A DNA stretch of 64,000 nt. It comes from Plantago ovata. Taxonomy: Eukaryota; Streptophyta; Magnoliopsida; Lamiales; Plantaginaceae. How positions within the stretch are numbered: the first letter of the stretch is position 1; the number at the start of each line of letters is the position of its first letter. The position numbers and the translations under genes were made by a program. Location of the stretch: the NCBI GenBank assembly GCA_028274465.1, contig CM051458.1, forward strand, positions 19,669,566-19,733,565, given 5' to 3'. Below, one piece after another: positions 24,506-35,842 of the stretch. A model generated the notes under the pieces. The model did no database searches. It was not told the origin of the DNA and worked only from the letters and a program-made list of their open reading frames with translations.

Positions 24506-25024
24506 TTGAGAACTGCTCAAAGCCGACAGAAGAGTTACGCCGATAATCGTAGGCGAGATTTGGAATTTGAAGTGGGTGATTTTGTCTTTCTCAAGCTATC
24601 TCCGAGAAAGGGCATTGTTCGTATGGGTCGTCGAGCTAAGCTGAACCCGCGATATGTGGGTCCATACGAGATCATTGAGAGAGTTGGCATTGTAGCTTAT
24701 CGGTTGCAACTGCCCACTACTATTACTGGAATTCATAATGTGTTCCATGTATCTCAACTGAAGAAGTATTATCCGGATCCGTCGCACGTGATTCAACCCG
24801 AGGAAGTGACCATTGAGGAGGATTTGTCGTATGTGAAGCAACCGGTTCGTATTCTCGACCAGAAGGTACAACAGCTCCGTAATCGGCAAATCAAGCAAGT
24901 AAAGGTTCTGTGGAGAAATCATCAGTATGAGGAGGCAACCTGGGAAAGCGAGGATGACATGCGCCGGCAGTATCCCGAGCTCTTCAACTTTCCAGGTGCG
25001 AATTTGGGGACCAAATTCTTTTAA
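24506..25024 (+). pseudogene. Tekay integrase C-terminus with chromodomain-like tail
   Basis: Starts with AQSRQKSYADNRRRDLEF and GDFVFLKLSPRKG, the GPY/F-like module (LNPRYVGPYEIIERVG), and ends in a chromodomain-like stretch with VLWRNHQYEEATWESEDDM. In chromoviruses such a domain can steer integration to heterochromatin. This piece is one frame of a longer gag-pol polyprotein. The stop TAA at 25022-25024 lies just before the polypurine tract. Confidence 0.85.
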
Positions 25025-25035
25025 GGGGGGAAGAG
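25023..25035 (+). other. Polypurine tract of Tekay element
   Basis: AAGGGGGGAAGAG directly before the 3' LTR; primer for plus-strand DNA synthesis. Confidence 0.9.
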
Positions 25036-26783
25036 TGTAACACCCCGTTTTTTTCCTTAATATTTAATTATTTATTTAATTATTATTTTATTATTTAATT
25101 AATTATTTTAGTTAATTAATTATCAGAGTAAATTATTTATTCGGTAATTAATTAATTATTTTCGCGTAAGTTAGTTCGTTTCGTTTCGTTTGGATCAAGC
25201 TGGACTATCTGATCTGCTAGCTCTTTTGGCCCATTTCTTTGGCCCAGTCAAGGCCTGTTGACCGGCCCTTTTGACCCAAAACCCTAACCCTAGTCAGATT
25301 ACTCCCTCCTCAACTTTCTTCAGCCGTAAAACACATTTAGTAAGAAAGAAAGAAAGTTACAGAGAGAGAAAGAAAAGGAGAAAAGAGAAAGAAGAAAGAG
25401 AGAGAGAGGAAGAAGGGTATCGATTGCTGCTGCTGCTGTGCGCCGCCGCCGCCTTCTCCGTCACCGCCGTCCGGTCCAGTCGCCGCCGCGCGCCTTGCCG
25501 TCCCGTCCGCCTGTCCCGTCGCTGTTCGTGCCGTGTCGATCGATCGATCGATTCGCCTGTTGTCCTCGGCGCGCCTTGCTGACCGTTTCGCCGCCGCCGT
25601 TCTGTTCGGTCCTGTCTCCTCCGTCCGCGCCGTTGCTGAGCCGCCGCCTTCGATCGATCCGATCTGTCCGGTTCTTAGCGCCGCCGTTCCGTTCTGTTTG
25701 TCTGCCTCTCGCCGCGCCGCCGTTCCCGCTCGCCGCTCCAATCTCGTCCGCCGCCGGTCTTTTCTGTCTCGATCGATTGTTCAAACCTTATTTCGATTCG
25801 AAGGTTCTCCGTTGTCCGTAAACCCGTAAGCTCATTTCTTGTTGAAGGTCGTTTGCTCGCAAGCTGAGGTGAGTGTTCACCCTTAAACCTATTATTTGCG
25901 AAAAACTGAAAGGCTACGTGATTGTTTGTACCTATTACTGTATACTGTATATTGTATGCTTCCGCGTAAACGTATAAGTCCTAAGTATGACTTTTGGATT
26001 TCTGTTTATTGCTACTCTATTCTGTACTGACCTTTCTGCAGGAACACCTCTCGGTGGTAATTAATTGTATCTGTTGTTCTGTATCTGTTCTGTTTCTGTG
26101 TGACCGGTCGATTAGGTTATGGTTAGGTAGGCTTGGGTAGTAGAGGACTATCGGGTATGCTTGATCGTAGCCTAGTCTATTCCTTTTTAGGCGCGAGGCA
26201 GAAGTCGCTGAGGTCTATTAGGGTCGTAGGATCTGTTTCCCCAAAGTACACGGGGGTTTCTATTTCTGTCCGGAGTTATGCATCCTCTGGAGGGAGTTAT
26301 AAGGGCATTCTGGAGTAGGAGCAATAAGGCGGGCTGCACCAACGGTCTACAACGTTTCTGTTCTGTTAATCTGTTATATGTGCTCTGTTCTGTTTGCTCG
26401 TTTTTCTGAAAAGGATTTTGTTTTTTTTTTAAATCGATTACTTTCTGCTTAACTTAGAATCTCACTGAGATCCTTTATCTCACACTCTTTTGTTTTTCAA
26501 AATTCCTTCCTTCCAGATGCTGCTGAGGATGTGCGCGACTAGGATGCCAGCGACTGAGAGAAGGGTCTGGGGTGTCACGGGTTTCTTTTCAAAATAAGAA
26601 GATACACTTTTATTGTCTTCATTCGTTGTTCATTCAAACTTGAGTTGTCATTGGATATTATTTATTATGGTTAGCGTCAAAGTTTATTTTGGGCATTTAA
26701 TTGCCGACCGTTGTTATTAAAGTATTTTTCGATTTTCCTTTTTTCAAGAAAATATTTTGTTTTCAAAAACCGGTACCGTTACA
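25036..26783 (+). repeat. 3' LTR of Tekay element
   Basis: Matches the 5' LTR end to end, with scattered substitutions and an expanded purine-rich stretch near 25345-25410. Ends GTTACA, followed by TSD AGGAC. Confidence 0.95.
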
Positions 26784-26788
26784 AGGAC

Positions 26789-26941
26789 CGTCCCCTCCCG
26801 GCGTACAACTATGCTGGAGCTTTGGGTGGGGTGGAGAACGTAGAGTACTAGCTAGTACTTTTGTTGGTTCATTTTTAGTTTATGTTCGTACATTTTAGGA
26901 TTGCATCTTCGTACATTTTGAGATTACCATTTTTTATGTTT
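26789..26941 (+). other. Possible host exon end and 3' UTR, right piece
   Basis: Continues the open frame of 17644-17676 (…LPAYNYAGALGGVENVEY) to TAG at 26849-26851, then T-rich sequence with repeated ATGTTCGTAC-like words that resume at 28232 beyond the solo LTR. Not recognised. Together the pieces look like the end of a transcribed gene cut first by a solo LTR and then by the Tekay element. Confidence 0.3.
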
Positions 26942-28226
26942 TGATGAACAAGATTGTCAGACTCGAACAATCAAATAAATTTGTTTGAAAGCCAAAGGAA
27001 AACTCACAACTACACAAAACACGTAGTGCAGAGGTAAGATGACCTCTAGTGTCGATCTCTAGGGACTTAACTAGCTTTAACTAAATAACTAACTATATAA
27101 ATTCAAAAAACAAATTTAACAATGCTTGACTTAACAATATATGATGAGAGCTGGTGATAGTATGCTCATTCTAAGCATCGGGTTCTAATTATGCATGAAA
27201 GTGCAACTCGTAATGCTTTAAAAGTAATTCGAATTAACAATACCAAAAGACAGATTTGTAGACGTGTATTTTGAAAGCTTCCTATCTATACTAATACTTG
27301 GCTAAGGTTGTCAGGCTTAGTTCAAGCAGTAATTGATAATTATAATTATTGAATCGATGATCTTGAATTGTCCTAGTGTTTCTAACACTTTCATACGAAG
27401 ATATTGGCTTAGTCGGATCAAAGGATCGAATTAAGATAATTAAACAAGTAAAAGACTCAGAAACTCAATCATGCACAATATGAACCCTAGCTACGAATTT
27501 ACATACTATCACCAACTAGAAACTTAGCTACTCATATCAAAATCTAAATCAACACAAGCAATCATATATGAAAACATCATTGAATTGAAAAGATAGAGTA
27601 TGAAAAAGGTGGATACAAAGTTACCACCGAAGGTTGTCAATCTCCGGTGAATTGCTAAACTCACAAGTTTCTAATAGGTGAGATCAAAAGATGTCTGAAT
27701 CTATACCTTGGTGCTCCAAATTGCTAAGAAAAAGTAGTTCTAAGAGAAAAAATACCCAGAACAAGCTCTAGGGTTTATGTCTGCAAAATTATGATCTAAG
27801 ATATGAAAATTCGCAACTTTACAAAATATATATATATAGCTGTCGGAACCTCCCAGGCGGACCGCCTGGCACCAGGCGGGGCGCCGGGCACGGGCAGAGA
27901 TTTGCCCGTGCTCTTCTTCTCGTGCTCTTTCTTCCTCTGAATCTTCGATTTTTGGCCTTCGGCACGGTTTTGAGCTCCGAAACTCGGTCATTTGGCCTGG
28001 AAACATGTCCCGGTACTCCTTGACACACCACGGGTGATCTCGTTGCACCAAAACTTCAATGTTTCGCCTTGATCCATATCCAAAGTGCAATTTTCACCTA
28101 AATCCTGAAAATATCAAAGAAAATAGAAACGTGACACTATTCTAACAAAATGCACTAAAATGCATGCAAGAGGATAGCTAAATTGGTGAAAAAGACCCGA
28201 ATGATAGTGTAAAAACACTGTCATCA
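26942..28226 (-). mobile_element. Solo LTR related to the Athila-like Gypsy family
   Basis: Starts TGATGAACAAGATTGTC and ends ACACTGTCATCA, flanked by an exact 5-base TSD TGTTT (26937-26941 and 28227-28231). Landmarks along its length parallel the LTRs at 31150-32420 and 56713-57986: CACAACTACA near the start, GTCGATCTCTAGGGAC, and the end GTGACACTATTCTAA...TCATCA. It is a related but different family, with no internal sequence next to it, so it arose by LTR-LTR recombination. GC-rich palindromes lie at 27853-27869 and 27888-27911, beside a TATATATATA run. Confidence 0.85.
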
Positions 28227-28231
28227 TGTTT

Positions 28232-28399
28232 ATGTTCGTACCTTTTAGTACTTTTGTACGTACACTATTAGTTTTTTGAATGAAATTTATATTTCCGTAA
28301 AATAAATCATCGTATATATTTCTTTGGCGCATTCAATTTTACCTCGAAGAGCAAACTTAATTGTAAACAATAATAGTATTTATTAAAAATATATATATA
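28232..28399. other. AT-rich interval, possible host 3' flank
   Basis: Continues the T-rich sequence seen left of the solo LTR. No gene, repeat or RNA is recognisable. Confidence 0.4.
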
Positions 28400-28761
28400 C
28401 AACTTAGCGACGAATGGTGTTATCCATCGCTACAACCTCTTGGCCAGGGTAGGCCACGTGCCCAATCAATTTACCGACGGAAAAATCGATCCGTCTCTAC
28501 AATATAGCGACGGATAAATTAATCGGTCTCCATAATGGTCAACGACAATTATGGAGACAGATAAGTTTACCACGTGTCAACATATTATCTGTCGCTAAAT
28601 TCGCGACGGGTCAGTGATTCGTCGATAAATCGCTGGCGACCAACGATTTAGTGACAGATTTCTCATCCGTAAATCTGTCGCTATAAATCCTGATCTGTCC
28701 CTGTTCCTCTACAGCGACGGATCGGGATTTTTCAGCGACGGATCCTGGATCCTTTGTAGTG
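28400..28761. mobile_element. CACTA-like transposon end with GCGACGGAT subterminal repeats
   Basis: The word (A/T)GCGACGGAT and its reverse (ATCCGTCGCT-like) recur about ten times, and the stretch ends TTTGTAGTG at 28753-28761, the reverse of the CACTACAAA start typical of CACTA elements. No matching left terminus is visible, so it is a fragment or a degenerate non-autonomous copy. No coding sequence. Confidence 0.5.
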
Positions 28762-28958
28762 GTCGTCACTCCGGTCTGATATCCTACAGACCGGGTAAGA
28801 GACACTAACCTCCCCCCCCCCACCTAGTTAATTTCAGGTACTAGGAGATCACTCAGATTGTACTTAAAGTCAGAGGAGTATCCTTCGAGTGAAGACCAAA
28901 GTGTTACCCTTTGGAGAAGACTTGGGACGAATTAGAAAGTGAACGAATTACCCTTCAA

Positions 28959-29529
28959 CAGTAGCGGAGCTAAGAGGGGCCAGTGGTGGCACTGGACTCC
29001 ACTGAAATTTTGAGTATTAATGCGTATGTAGTAGTAAAAATCAATGAATATGGTTTGTCCTAGTGGTAGGATTATATAACCTCTACTTGGGAGGCGCGGG
29101 TTACCGCAAACTTGATTATTTTTCTATAATTATGTTCCTTCATCCGATTTTTTGTCCCATCTTATCTCCCCCTTCTCTTTTCTCTTATGTTTATGTTTGT
29201 GTTTGTTTAGGTTTTTTATCAATCATTTTAAAATTTTCTTTTTATCTACATAATTTTTAAAATTTATCATTTTTTCTTTTTAAATCTAGATGTGTGTTAG
29301 TGCATGTTCAATCTTTTTCTTTTTTAATGCTTGAAATTCGATATTAATTCAAAGTTAAACTTATGCGTATTAATGTAGAGTATTGTTTTGATATTTGAAT
29401 GTAAAAATATAGTTAGAAACATGTGAAAAATAATTTTGTTTTTGAAATTCTTTTACTAGATTATTATCTAGCAAATATCATATAATTTTAACTTGGACAC
29501 CCCTAATTTTGTCCCTGACTTCGCCACTG
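28959..29529. mobile_element. hAT-like non-autonomous element (MITE)
   Basis: Left end CAGTAGCGGAGCTAAGAG and the reverse complement of the right end, CAGTGGCGAAGTCAGGGA, form imperfect terminal inverted repeats of the CAGTGGCGGAGC type. The flanks CCCTTCAA (28951-28958) and TCCTTCAA (29530-29537) form an 8-base TSD with one mismatch, as expected for hAT. Inside, 29046-29100 has degenerate A-box and B-box-like words, so the element may have absorbed a SINE. No transposase. Confidence 0.65.
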
Positions 29530-29537
29530 TCCTTCAA

Positions 29538-30448
29538 CATAGCTAAAAACACAAATTTTACTAATTCCATATTACTTCCACACCCAATATATATGTGTCA
29601 ATCATCCAAAAGGGTGTAGGAGGAGATGAAGGATGGTTTGTGATGAAGAGGAATCGGACCGGTAAAGTAGAAGTAACTCCTCCGCAAATGTATGTTATTT
29701 TCCCTCAATATGGATTGTTGGATATGCCTTTGTCTTTTGCCCAAAAAAAAAAAAAAAAAAAAAAAGAGAGAAGGAGCCTCCAATCTGTTTGGTGATAGGG
29801 ATACTTGCCTGGACTGTTTAGTCGGCGTTTTGCACTGATCTGTTTTTTGGTTTAATGAATTTATTCAAATGTTAAAAAAAAAAAAATCCTCGCAAATCTT
29901 TTGTAAAGGCGGCAAACGGTGTGATGAGGATGATGAATCTTCAATAAAGCTGCGAACTTCCATAAAAGGGAATGAGATAAACACCAAGAACTTTTATCTA
30001 TAAATAAATACGTGTGTATTGTGACGTAGAATGAGTGTGAACCACTAATGCTTTGTTGTATTTTTCTGAGGTGAAGTAAATTGAATTGAATTTATTTATA
30101 ATATAAAATTAATCAAATAAATCTGAATTGTACTACTAATTCGATTGAATTGAGTTGATATGAACCGAAGTCAACTAAATTTCCCACTAAATTTAATAGT
30201 TTTTAAAATGAGGATAACTTACTTCAGAGGCGAAGCTGTGTTGTTATTGATCCTGTGCGTTGCACGGGTCAATTTTTTTAAAATCGGATGAACGTCAGTT
30301 TGGTTGTACTGTTTTTCCCAAACCTGAACTGAGTTGAATTTATATGATCTGAATTGAGATGAACTTAATTATTCTGAACTGAACTTTATAAATTTGAACT
30401 GAACTGAATTAAATTTGAGATAAAAAAAGAACATACCCTTAATATGAT
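29538..30448. other. Interval with a LINE-like 3' tail and A/T-rich repeats
   Basis: Contains an A run at 29743-29764, a plus-strand LINE-like 3' end (about 29787-29889: GGTTTAATGAATTTATTC, then poly-A), and a stretch at 30060-30430 rich in GAATTGA/GAACTGA words with a small palindromic GTGCGTTGCAC at about 30256. A short frame at 29595-29795 is open but not recognised. No gene is supported. Confidence 0.4.
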
Positions 30449-30950
30449 ATTTTTTGAAGCAGCAAAAAAAAAAAAAGAGTTCATTAAACCAAAAATGTTG
30501 TACAAAAGTAAGAGGGGTATACCCCAATCATGATACAAGACGTATCACTATGACTGAAGTACAAAGAGGGTCCAAAAAACCAATGAGGCTAATGGAACAA
30601 TCAAACGGCACGATACCCAGAAGACTCTAGCAACGCTACGATCCCCAGAGAATCTAAACTGAACCTCAGAGTGCATAAATCATGGCTCTTCGAACTCCAG
30701 GGCAAAGCCTATGATTCGAACCCAAAATAAAAGACGAACCCACACTCTCATAGCTCCCAGGGCGATGATACAGCATCACAACCCCACTTCCAGCTTATAG
30801 GAGCAACAGTCAAAACCAATTCAGTCCCGGTTTGATATCAACCATCCGACTTAAATGAACGGAACAAACTCGAACCAAATCTCAAAGAAAATCCACCGAA
30901 AAAATAACCTTCCACAAAGGGCCTGTCCACCCCAGCGCCCTGTTTCATAC
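30449..30950 (-). mobile_element. LINE 3' UTR fragment, minus strand
   Basis: Read on the minus strand it ends GGTTTAATGAACTC, a T run, then GCTGCTTC and a short A tail (plus-strand TTTTTT at 30449-30454). This matches the style of plant L1 3' ends and shares GGTTTAATGAA with the tail near 29850. It is non-coding and 5'-truncated; the right limit is approximate. Confidence 0.45.
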
Positions 30951-31060
30951 TATCAAACCGCCATTATCAACTCCCTCCTTTAATATACGAACCACCCTAC
31001 ACGAAAATTCTCTCTCTAGAAAAAAAGAAAAAAGAAGAACAAAGAAAGGAAAGAACAGAC

Positions 31061-31149
31061 ATGTCAGAGACCGATAATAGGTCGGCGCCGACCTATTTGA
31101 ACCCACCGGACTCCACGAAAATAAATGAAGATAAAGATATGGAAGTCAT
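31061..31149 (+). pseudogene. LINE ORF1, first piece
   Basis: ATG at 31061 in a purine-rich 5' UTR context begins a 29-codon segment (MSETDNRSAPTYLNPPDST...) ending at the Athila-like LTR. The last five bases, GTCAT, are the TSD. The frame continues at 57992. Confidence 0.75.
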
Positions 31150-32420
31150 TGATGAACGGAGAATTGTCGGGTCTCGATTCAGCAAATAAAATTTGTTATT
31201 TAGCCAAAGCCAATCCACAACTACAACGAAAACCGTAGTGTAGTAGTAGAATGACTCGAGTGTCGTTCTCTCAGGACTATACTAGCTTTATCAAATCTAA
31301 TTAAGAATATAAAACAGCAGATAGAAAGCAATAGGGGGGTTCAAGCAGATAATGGAGATTGGTGATAGTATGGTCCTTCTTAACATAATGGGTCGATACA
31401 TGCATAAATTCCTCGGTCTTGCATAGAGATCTTTGAATCAATCTAGTGTCCTGTTGCAAGTACTAAGCACTACAAAGATAATATGGTCTGACTTGTCAAC
31501 AACTAACGTCCTAATGTGTTCCGTAATTATTCAACACTACGAAGATAATTGGTCTGATGGTCGACAAGTGTCCAAGTGTGCATAATGATCAATACAACAT
31601 ACGAGAATTTTGGTTACAACTGATCAACGAAATAAAGCAATGACACGGAGTATAATGCGCGATATAGCCATTAGCATGATTATCTTCCCTCGCTAAGAAT
31701 TCACATACTACCACCAATGATAAGTTTAGCTACTCATATTATGCATGTAATCAACAGAAATCATAGAAGAAAACATATTGAAAGATAAATAAAATAAGTA
31801 GATAAAAACTGTAAGATACAAAGTTACCGAAGGTTGTCAATCTCCGGATGATTGCGATCCTACGCGCTCCAATCTGCTATGAAAAAGTATCCCCTAAGCT
31901 ATGGAACTCCCAGGACAGGCCCCGGGAAGTTCCTACCTAAAACTATAGAGAGAGGTGAGAAGTAGGCTTGGAAAGATATGATTTTCGGAGAAAAACTTGA
32001 GCTCTATATATAGGCCCCGAATTATCTCTGGGGCGGTTCGCCTCTGGCTGGGGCGGTTCGCCTCCCGCTGTTTCGCGGAATTTCCGCGTTTTTCGACGCG
32101 GATTTGGATTTCTTCACCTTATCGGAGTCGGTTTATGACTTCTAGTAGCCTTCTAACCTCCAGATTCGGCCCCTAGACTCCAAATCCTATCCGGAAACCT
32201 TCAGATACTTTAAATAGGCTTCTGGAACACCAATTCCTTGTAGACTTCAATATAATTGCCCGGTAATCTCCGAATTTCAACCAAAATCTGTAAAATAAAA
32301 TCTAAAAGGAAACGTGACACTATTCTAATAAAATGTACTAAAATATAGCTAAATTAACATAGAGGATAGCTAAAATAGGTGAAAAAGACTCGAATGAAAG
32401 TGTAAAATACACATTCATCA
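31150..32420 (-). repeat. 3' LTR of Athila-like element
   Basis: Starts TGATGAACGGAG and ends ACACATTCATCA. Two GGGGCGGTTCGCC dyads lie at 32030-32064, just upstream (in the element's direction) of a CTATATATAG TATA-like box near 32005-32015. Confidence 0.9.
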
Positions 32421-32431
32421 AACTCCCCAAA
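32421..32431 (-). other. Polypurine tract of Athila-like element
   Basis: The minus strand reads TTTGGGGAGTT directly before the 3' LTR. Confidence 0.7.
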
Positions 32432-35400
32432 CCGAACCTTTGCTTGTCCTCAAGAAACTAAGCTAGACTCTAATAGAAAAAACATGCAAGACTCAAAATG
32501 GAGTTTCATGCCAAATAAAATGAACTAATCTACTGAATCTACCAAATAACATATGAACAAAAACCATACAAATCAAAACATGAATATAGGTTGAAGAATA
32601 CCTCGATTGACTTATACACATCCACATAAGCACTTATGTCAAGACAAGATAGTCTCTCGTAACATTCTCTACCTGGACCTAGTCAGTGACGACGTAATGA
32701 TGCATGCTAAGATACGAATGGTTGCCCCGTGCCTATGAAACTGAGGACTTACTGCTGTTCCACCATGTTAAGACTTTCCCTCAAAAGAGGTCGAACCAGT
32801 ACTGGCTCTCATCAAACGAAGGAGGGTTCCCTATAAAAGATAACTCTCCCCTATTCTACCCATCTTTCAAGTAAGTCTTAAGCTATTCACCACTTCCTGA
32901 ATGGCAGGACGAGGGTGGTCTAGAACAGATGACACTCAAGACAAAAAAGATAAAAACACGATTACGAACAATACGAAAAATGGAAAAGACTCAAAACTTT
33001 GCTAAACTGCTTTTGGCTTTTCTTTTTTTTTTTTTTTTGGACCCTTCTTTGCTTTTTTGGGGTCTTCTCTTTTTTTCTTCCAGATTCTCTTTTTTCTTTT
33101 TCTCTTTTTTTCTGGAATTTTTCTTTCTCTTTTTTTTCGATTTTTTCTAGCCAGCAGTAGCATAACAAAAAGAGAAAAATGACTCACACGACTTCCCCAA
33201 ACCTATTCGAAAGAATAGGTTGGAGTACAAAATTTACGGAAAAGGAAAAATAAACTCACGATACGAGAATGAAAAACAAAAACAAGTCTATGATGGTGTA
33301 ACCCCCTCCCCAAACCTATTCGGAAGAATAGGTTATAAACAAAGGATCACACAACCTCACACTACCTCCTTCCTAGGCATTTAGCAATCTCAAAGCATGG
33401 TGAAGACTTGTTGCCTCTTAGGTACATAATTACTCGGGAAACAACCATAAGACCCTAACATGCATCATCCTATTATAAAGGCCTTCGTGAACCGCAGTAG
33501 AGAAAACACCACTAAGTGATGTCGAGACTACCTAGCTCAACTAAGTGCAATACAGAAATGAGACAAGCCAAACGAGAAAAACCTCAAACAAATTCATAGA
33601 AATGAAGCATACGATTAATGGCATAGTTAGTTGAGTTACCCAATAAAAAAGTTCAAAAAATTCGGCAATAAATTCCATATAAAACATGCAAGACTATCCT
33701 AGGATGAATGTAGTGAAATGCAACCTAAAAAATCTAAGAAAGCAGTAAACGTGCAAATGCAAATGCAGACAGATAAAGCATGCGAGGTACTATACTCATC
33801 CTACCAATTCCAAGCTCCAAACTAACAACATCAGATCACTTAAATCCCATCCCCCCTCATAAAATTTACGCTAGTCCCTAGCAGTAAGAAAATGAGGAAA
33901 TAAGATGTGATACTAGATGTTACCCCATGGTATGCTGCTTGTGATTTATTGGGCCTCATCTGTGAGCTTTATAGTGTGACATTCGGTCTTCTGGTGGGTA
34001 CGGTAGTTCCATTTTTAGGCTGGATAGGAACAACTCCTCTATCAGAGTCATCATTGCTCGTATGGCCTCCATTGTCACTACTGTCACCATCATCATTGCC
34101 AGTAGAGTTGCAGTGGCAGGTAGAATTCTCAAGATTAACCGCCGCTGTTATGGAATCCTCCATCCTGTAGCCCTCCAGTAGGATGTGAACTGTTGAATGG
34201 GAAAGGACAGTGGTATCAGGACCTCCCCCTCCAACGTTTTACACCACGAGAAGGTTACAGTAAGCTGCTCGGATACTCAGAAGTCTTCTACCTTTTTTTC
34301 CAATTTTGACCACTTTATCCACTGTTGCTCCGACCAATGTCTATATGATGCTCACTTTAGAAGCAGGCAAGGGGCGCCCCAACAAGGTGCTGAGTACCCA
34401 TGTCATTATGTTTTGGAACTAAACTAGCGCTTCGGAACCTTCTAGCAACTGCGAACTCAAGATCAAATCCGTCGCTGCGAGAATGTCCCGGTGCCTTCCA
34501 GTTCACACGAACTTTGCAGTCCTTGTGATGGAGTGATGATGTAATAGTGGTTTCTGACCCTTCGGTGGTGCATGAATAGGCATAGGAGTCCTTACTCCAG
34601 GTGTACTCTAGGTCCTCCTCTTGGATAATCCACGACGTTGTTGCCAAACCCCTTGGCTCGAACGCACATCTAGCGATCACCTTCCTTGACATGGTTCTTC
34701 ACAGCGATCATACGGGAATGCTTCTTCCCCTTGGTATGGTACCTACAAACAGCTGTTAGCACCTCGAATGACTCAAAACTGACTCAAATATATGCTAGTG
34801 TAAAAGCAAAACACACAAGTGGTAAATTCAACAATCGAACTCCCCAAACCGCAATGTCTAGCCTAGCTTCTTCATCATGCAACATATCAACGTAACTACT
34901 ACATGCAATACATCACATCATGCCATTACTAGACAACCAATACCCTTGATAACAAGGTTTCAATTCATACCATAGCAGCGCAAAAATTCTACCAGCATAA
35001 ATCCTCATATTCAACTAATAAGCATTCTATCGTTAAATCCACCAACATTACACCAATAAACATATCCATATGCTAGAAATTAAAGATAAAGACATAATGC
35101 ATAACAAGATATATCATCTAATAGCAAAATACCCAAATCAATAATTCAAGCAAAATTGAACATGCAATTGATAGTAAATAACATGTCTAATCACATAAAC
35201 ATCATACCCATGCATCAAACAAGCATAATTGAAGCTCAAATTAGAAAACCCCCAAAGTCGAAAATTAGGGTTCTTAAAGATGATACCTCAGATCTGCAAA
35301 TCTAACGAATTAGGATGAAATCTGTTCGGATAGGATGATAGATCATGTAATAGGCTTCGAATTAAGCTAAAGAACACTCAATTTGGTCAAGAAATAAAGA

Positions 35401-35842
35401 AGTTATGAAGATTTAGAAGCAAAATCGCACTTTTCGGGTTTTTTGGGAGTATGGATGAAGAAGAATGAAGAAAATAAGGTTTTGGGGTTGAAATCCGCAT
35501 TTTTTAAGATCTGGGACCGTGGGGCGGTTCGCCCCACGTGCGGGGCGGTTCGCCCCCCAAGTGGGGCGGTTCGCCCCGTGCTCCCCAATGCGGGGAGACG
35601 GGTCCCGATGTCAGAAAATGCGGTTTAAATCCCGAAACCGATTTTTTTTCAAAAAACCACTCGAAAAATCTCACTCAAAGAAAAGCACATACGACACAAT
35701 TAATAACAAATTCGCATATGAGAAGCAAATAGTTCAAGGATGAAATGCATGCAGACAAGCAGTAAAGAAAGCGATAAAAACCCCGGGTTGCCTCCCGAAT
35801 AGCGCCATTGTTTAAAGTCTCTGACTCGACTCCTGTCTTTGC
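32432..35842 (-). other. Non-coding spacer of Athila-like element
   Basis: Occupies the place where pol would be expected. Seen here: a pyrimidine-rich stretch on the plus strand (33006-33150); two near-identical hairpins AACCTATTC-N4-GAATAGGTT (33200-33221 and 33313-33334); three GGGGCG-GTT-CGCCCC hairpins (35519-35577); and minus-strand frames of 111 and 64 codons (34357-34692, 33969-34163) that I do not recognise. No RT, RNase H or integrase motif is visible in any frame. Confidence 0.6.

Larger units (their letters stand above)
17677..26783 (+). mobile_element. Ty3/Gypsy chromovirus, Tekay (Del) type, nearly complete
   Basis: Two LTRs of about 1.73 and 1.75 kb begin TGTAACACCCC and end CCGGTACCGTTACA. 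A 5-base TSD, AGGAC, is exact on both sides (17672-17676 and 26784-26788). Between them lie a primer site, gag, protease, reverse transcriptase, RNase H, integrase and a C-terminal chromodomain-like region, then a polypurine tract. The order RT-RNaseH-integrase marks Ty3/Gypsy; the chromodomain and motif style point to Tekay/Del. The LTRs differ at roughly 1% of positions by eye, plus a purine-rich indel. Coding capacity is broken by several single-base indels. Confidence 0.95.

Noticed and set aside
29595..29795. Short frame with EGWFVMKRNRTGKVEV, faintly like a DNA-binding domain
   Set aside because: Too short and runs into a poly-A tract; no reliable family match from memory.
32929..33187. 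Phe-rich plus-strand and Lys-rich minus-strand frames
   Set aside because: Produced by the pyrimidine-rich stretch in the Athila-like spacer; no homology visible.
34357..34692. 111-codon minus-strand ORF in the Athila-like spacer
   Set aside because: Same direction as the element but no motif recognised and neighbours are non-coding; kept only as part of the spacer description.
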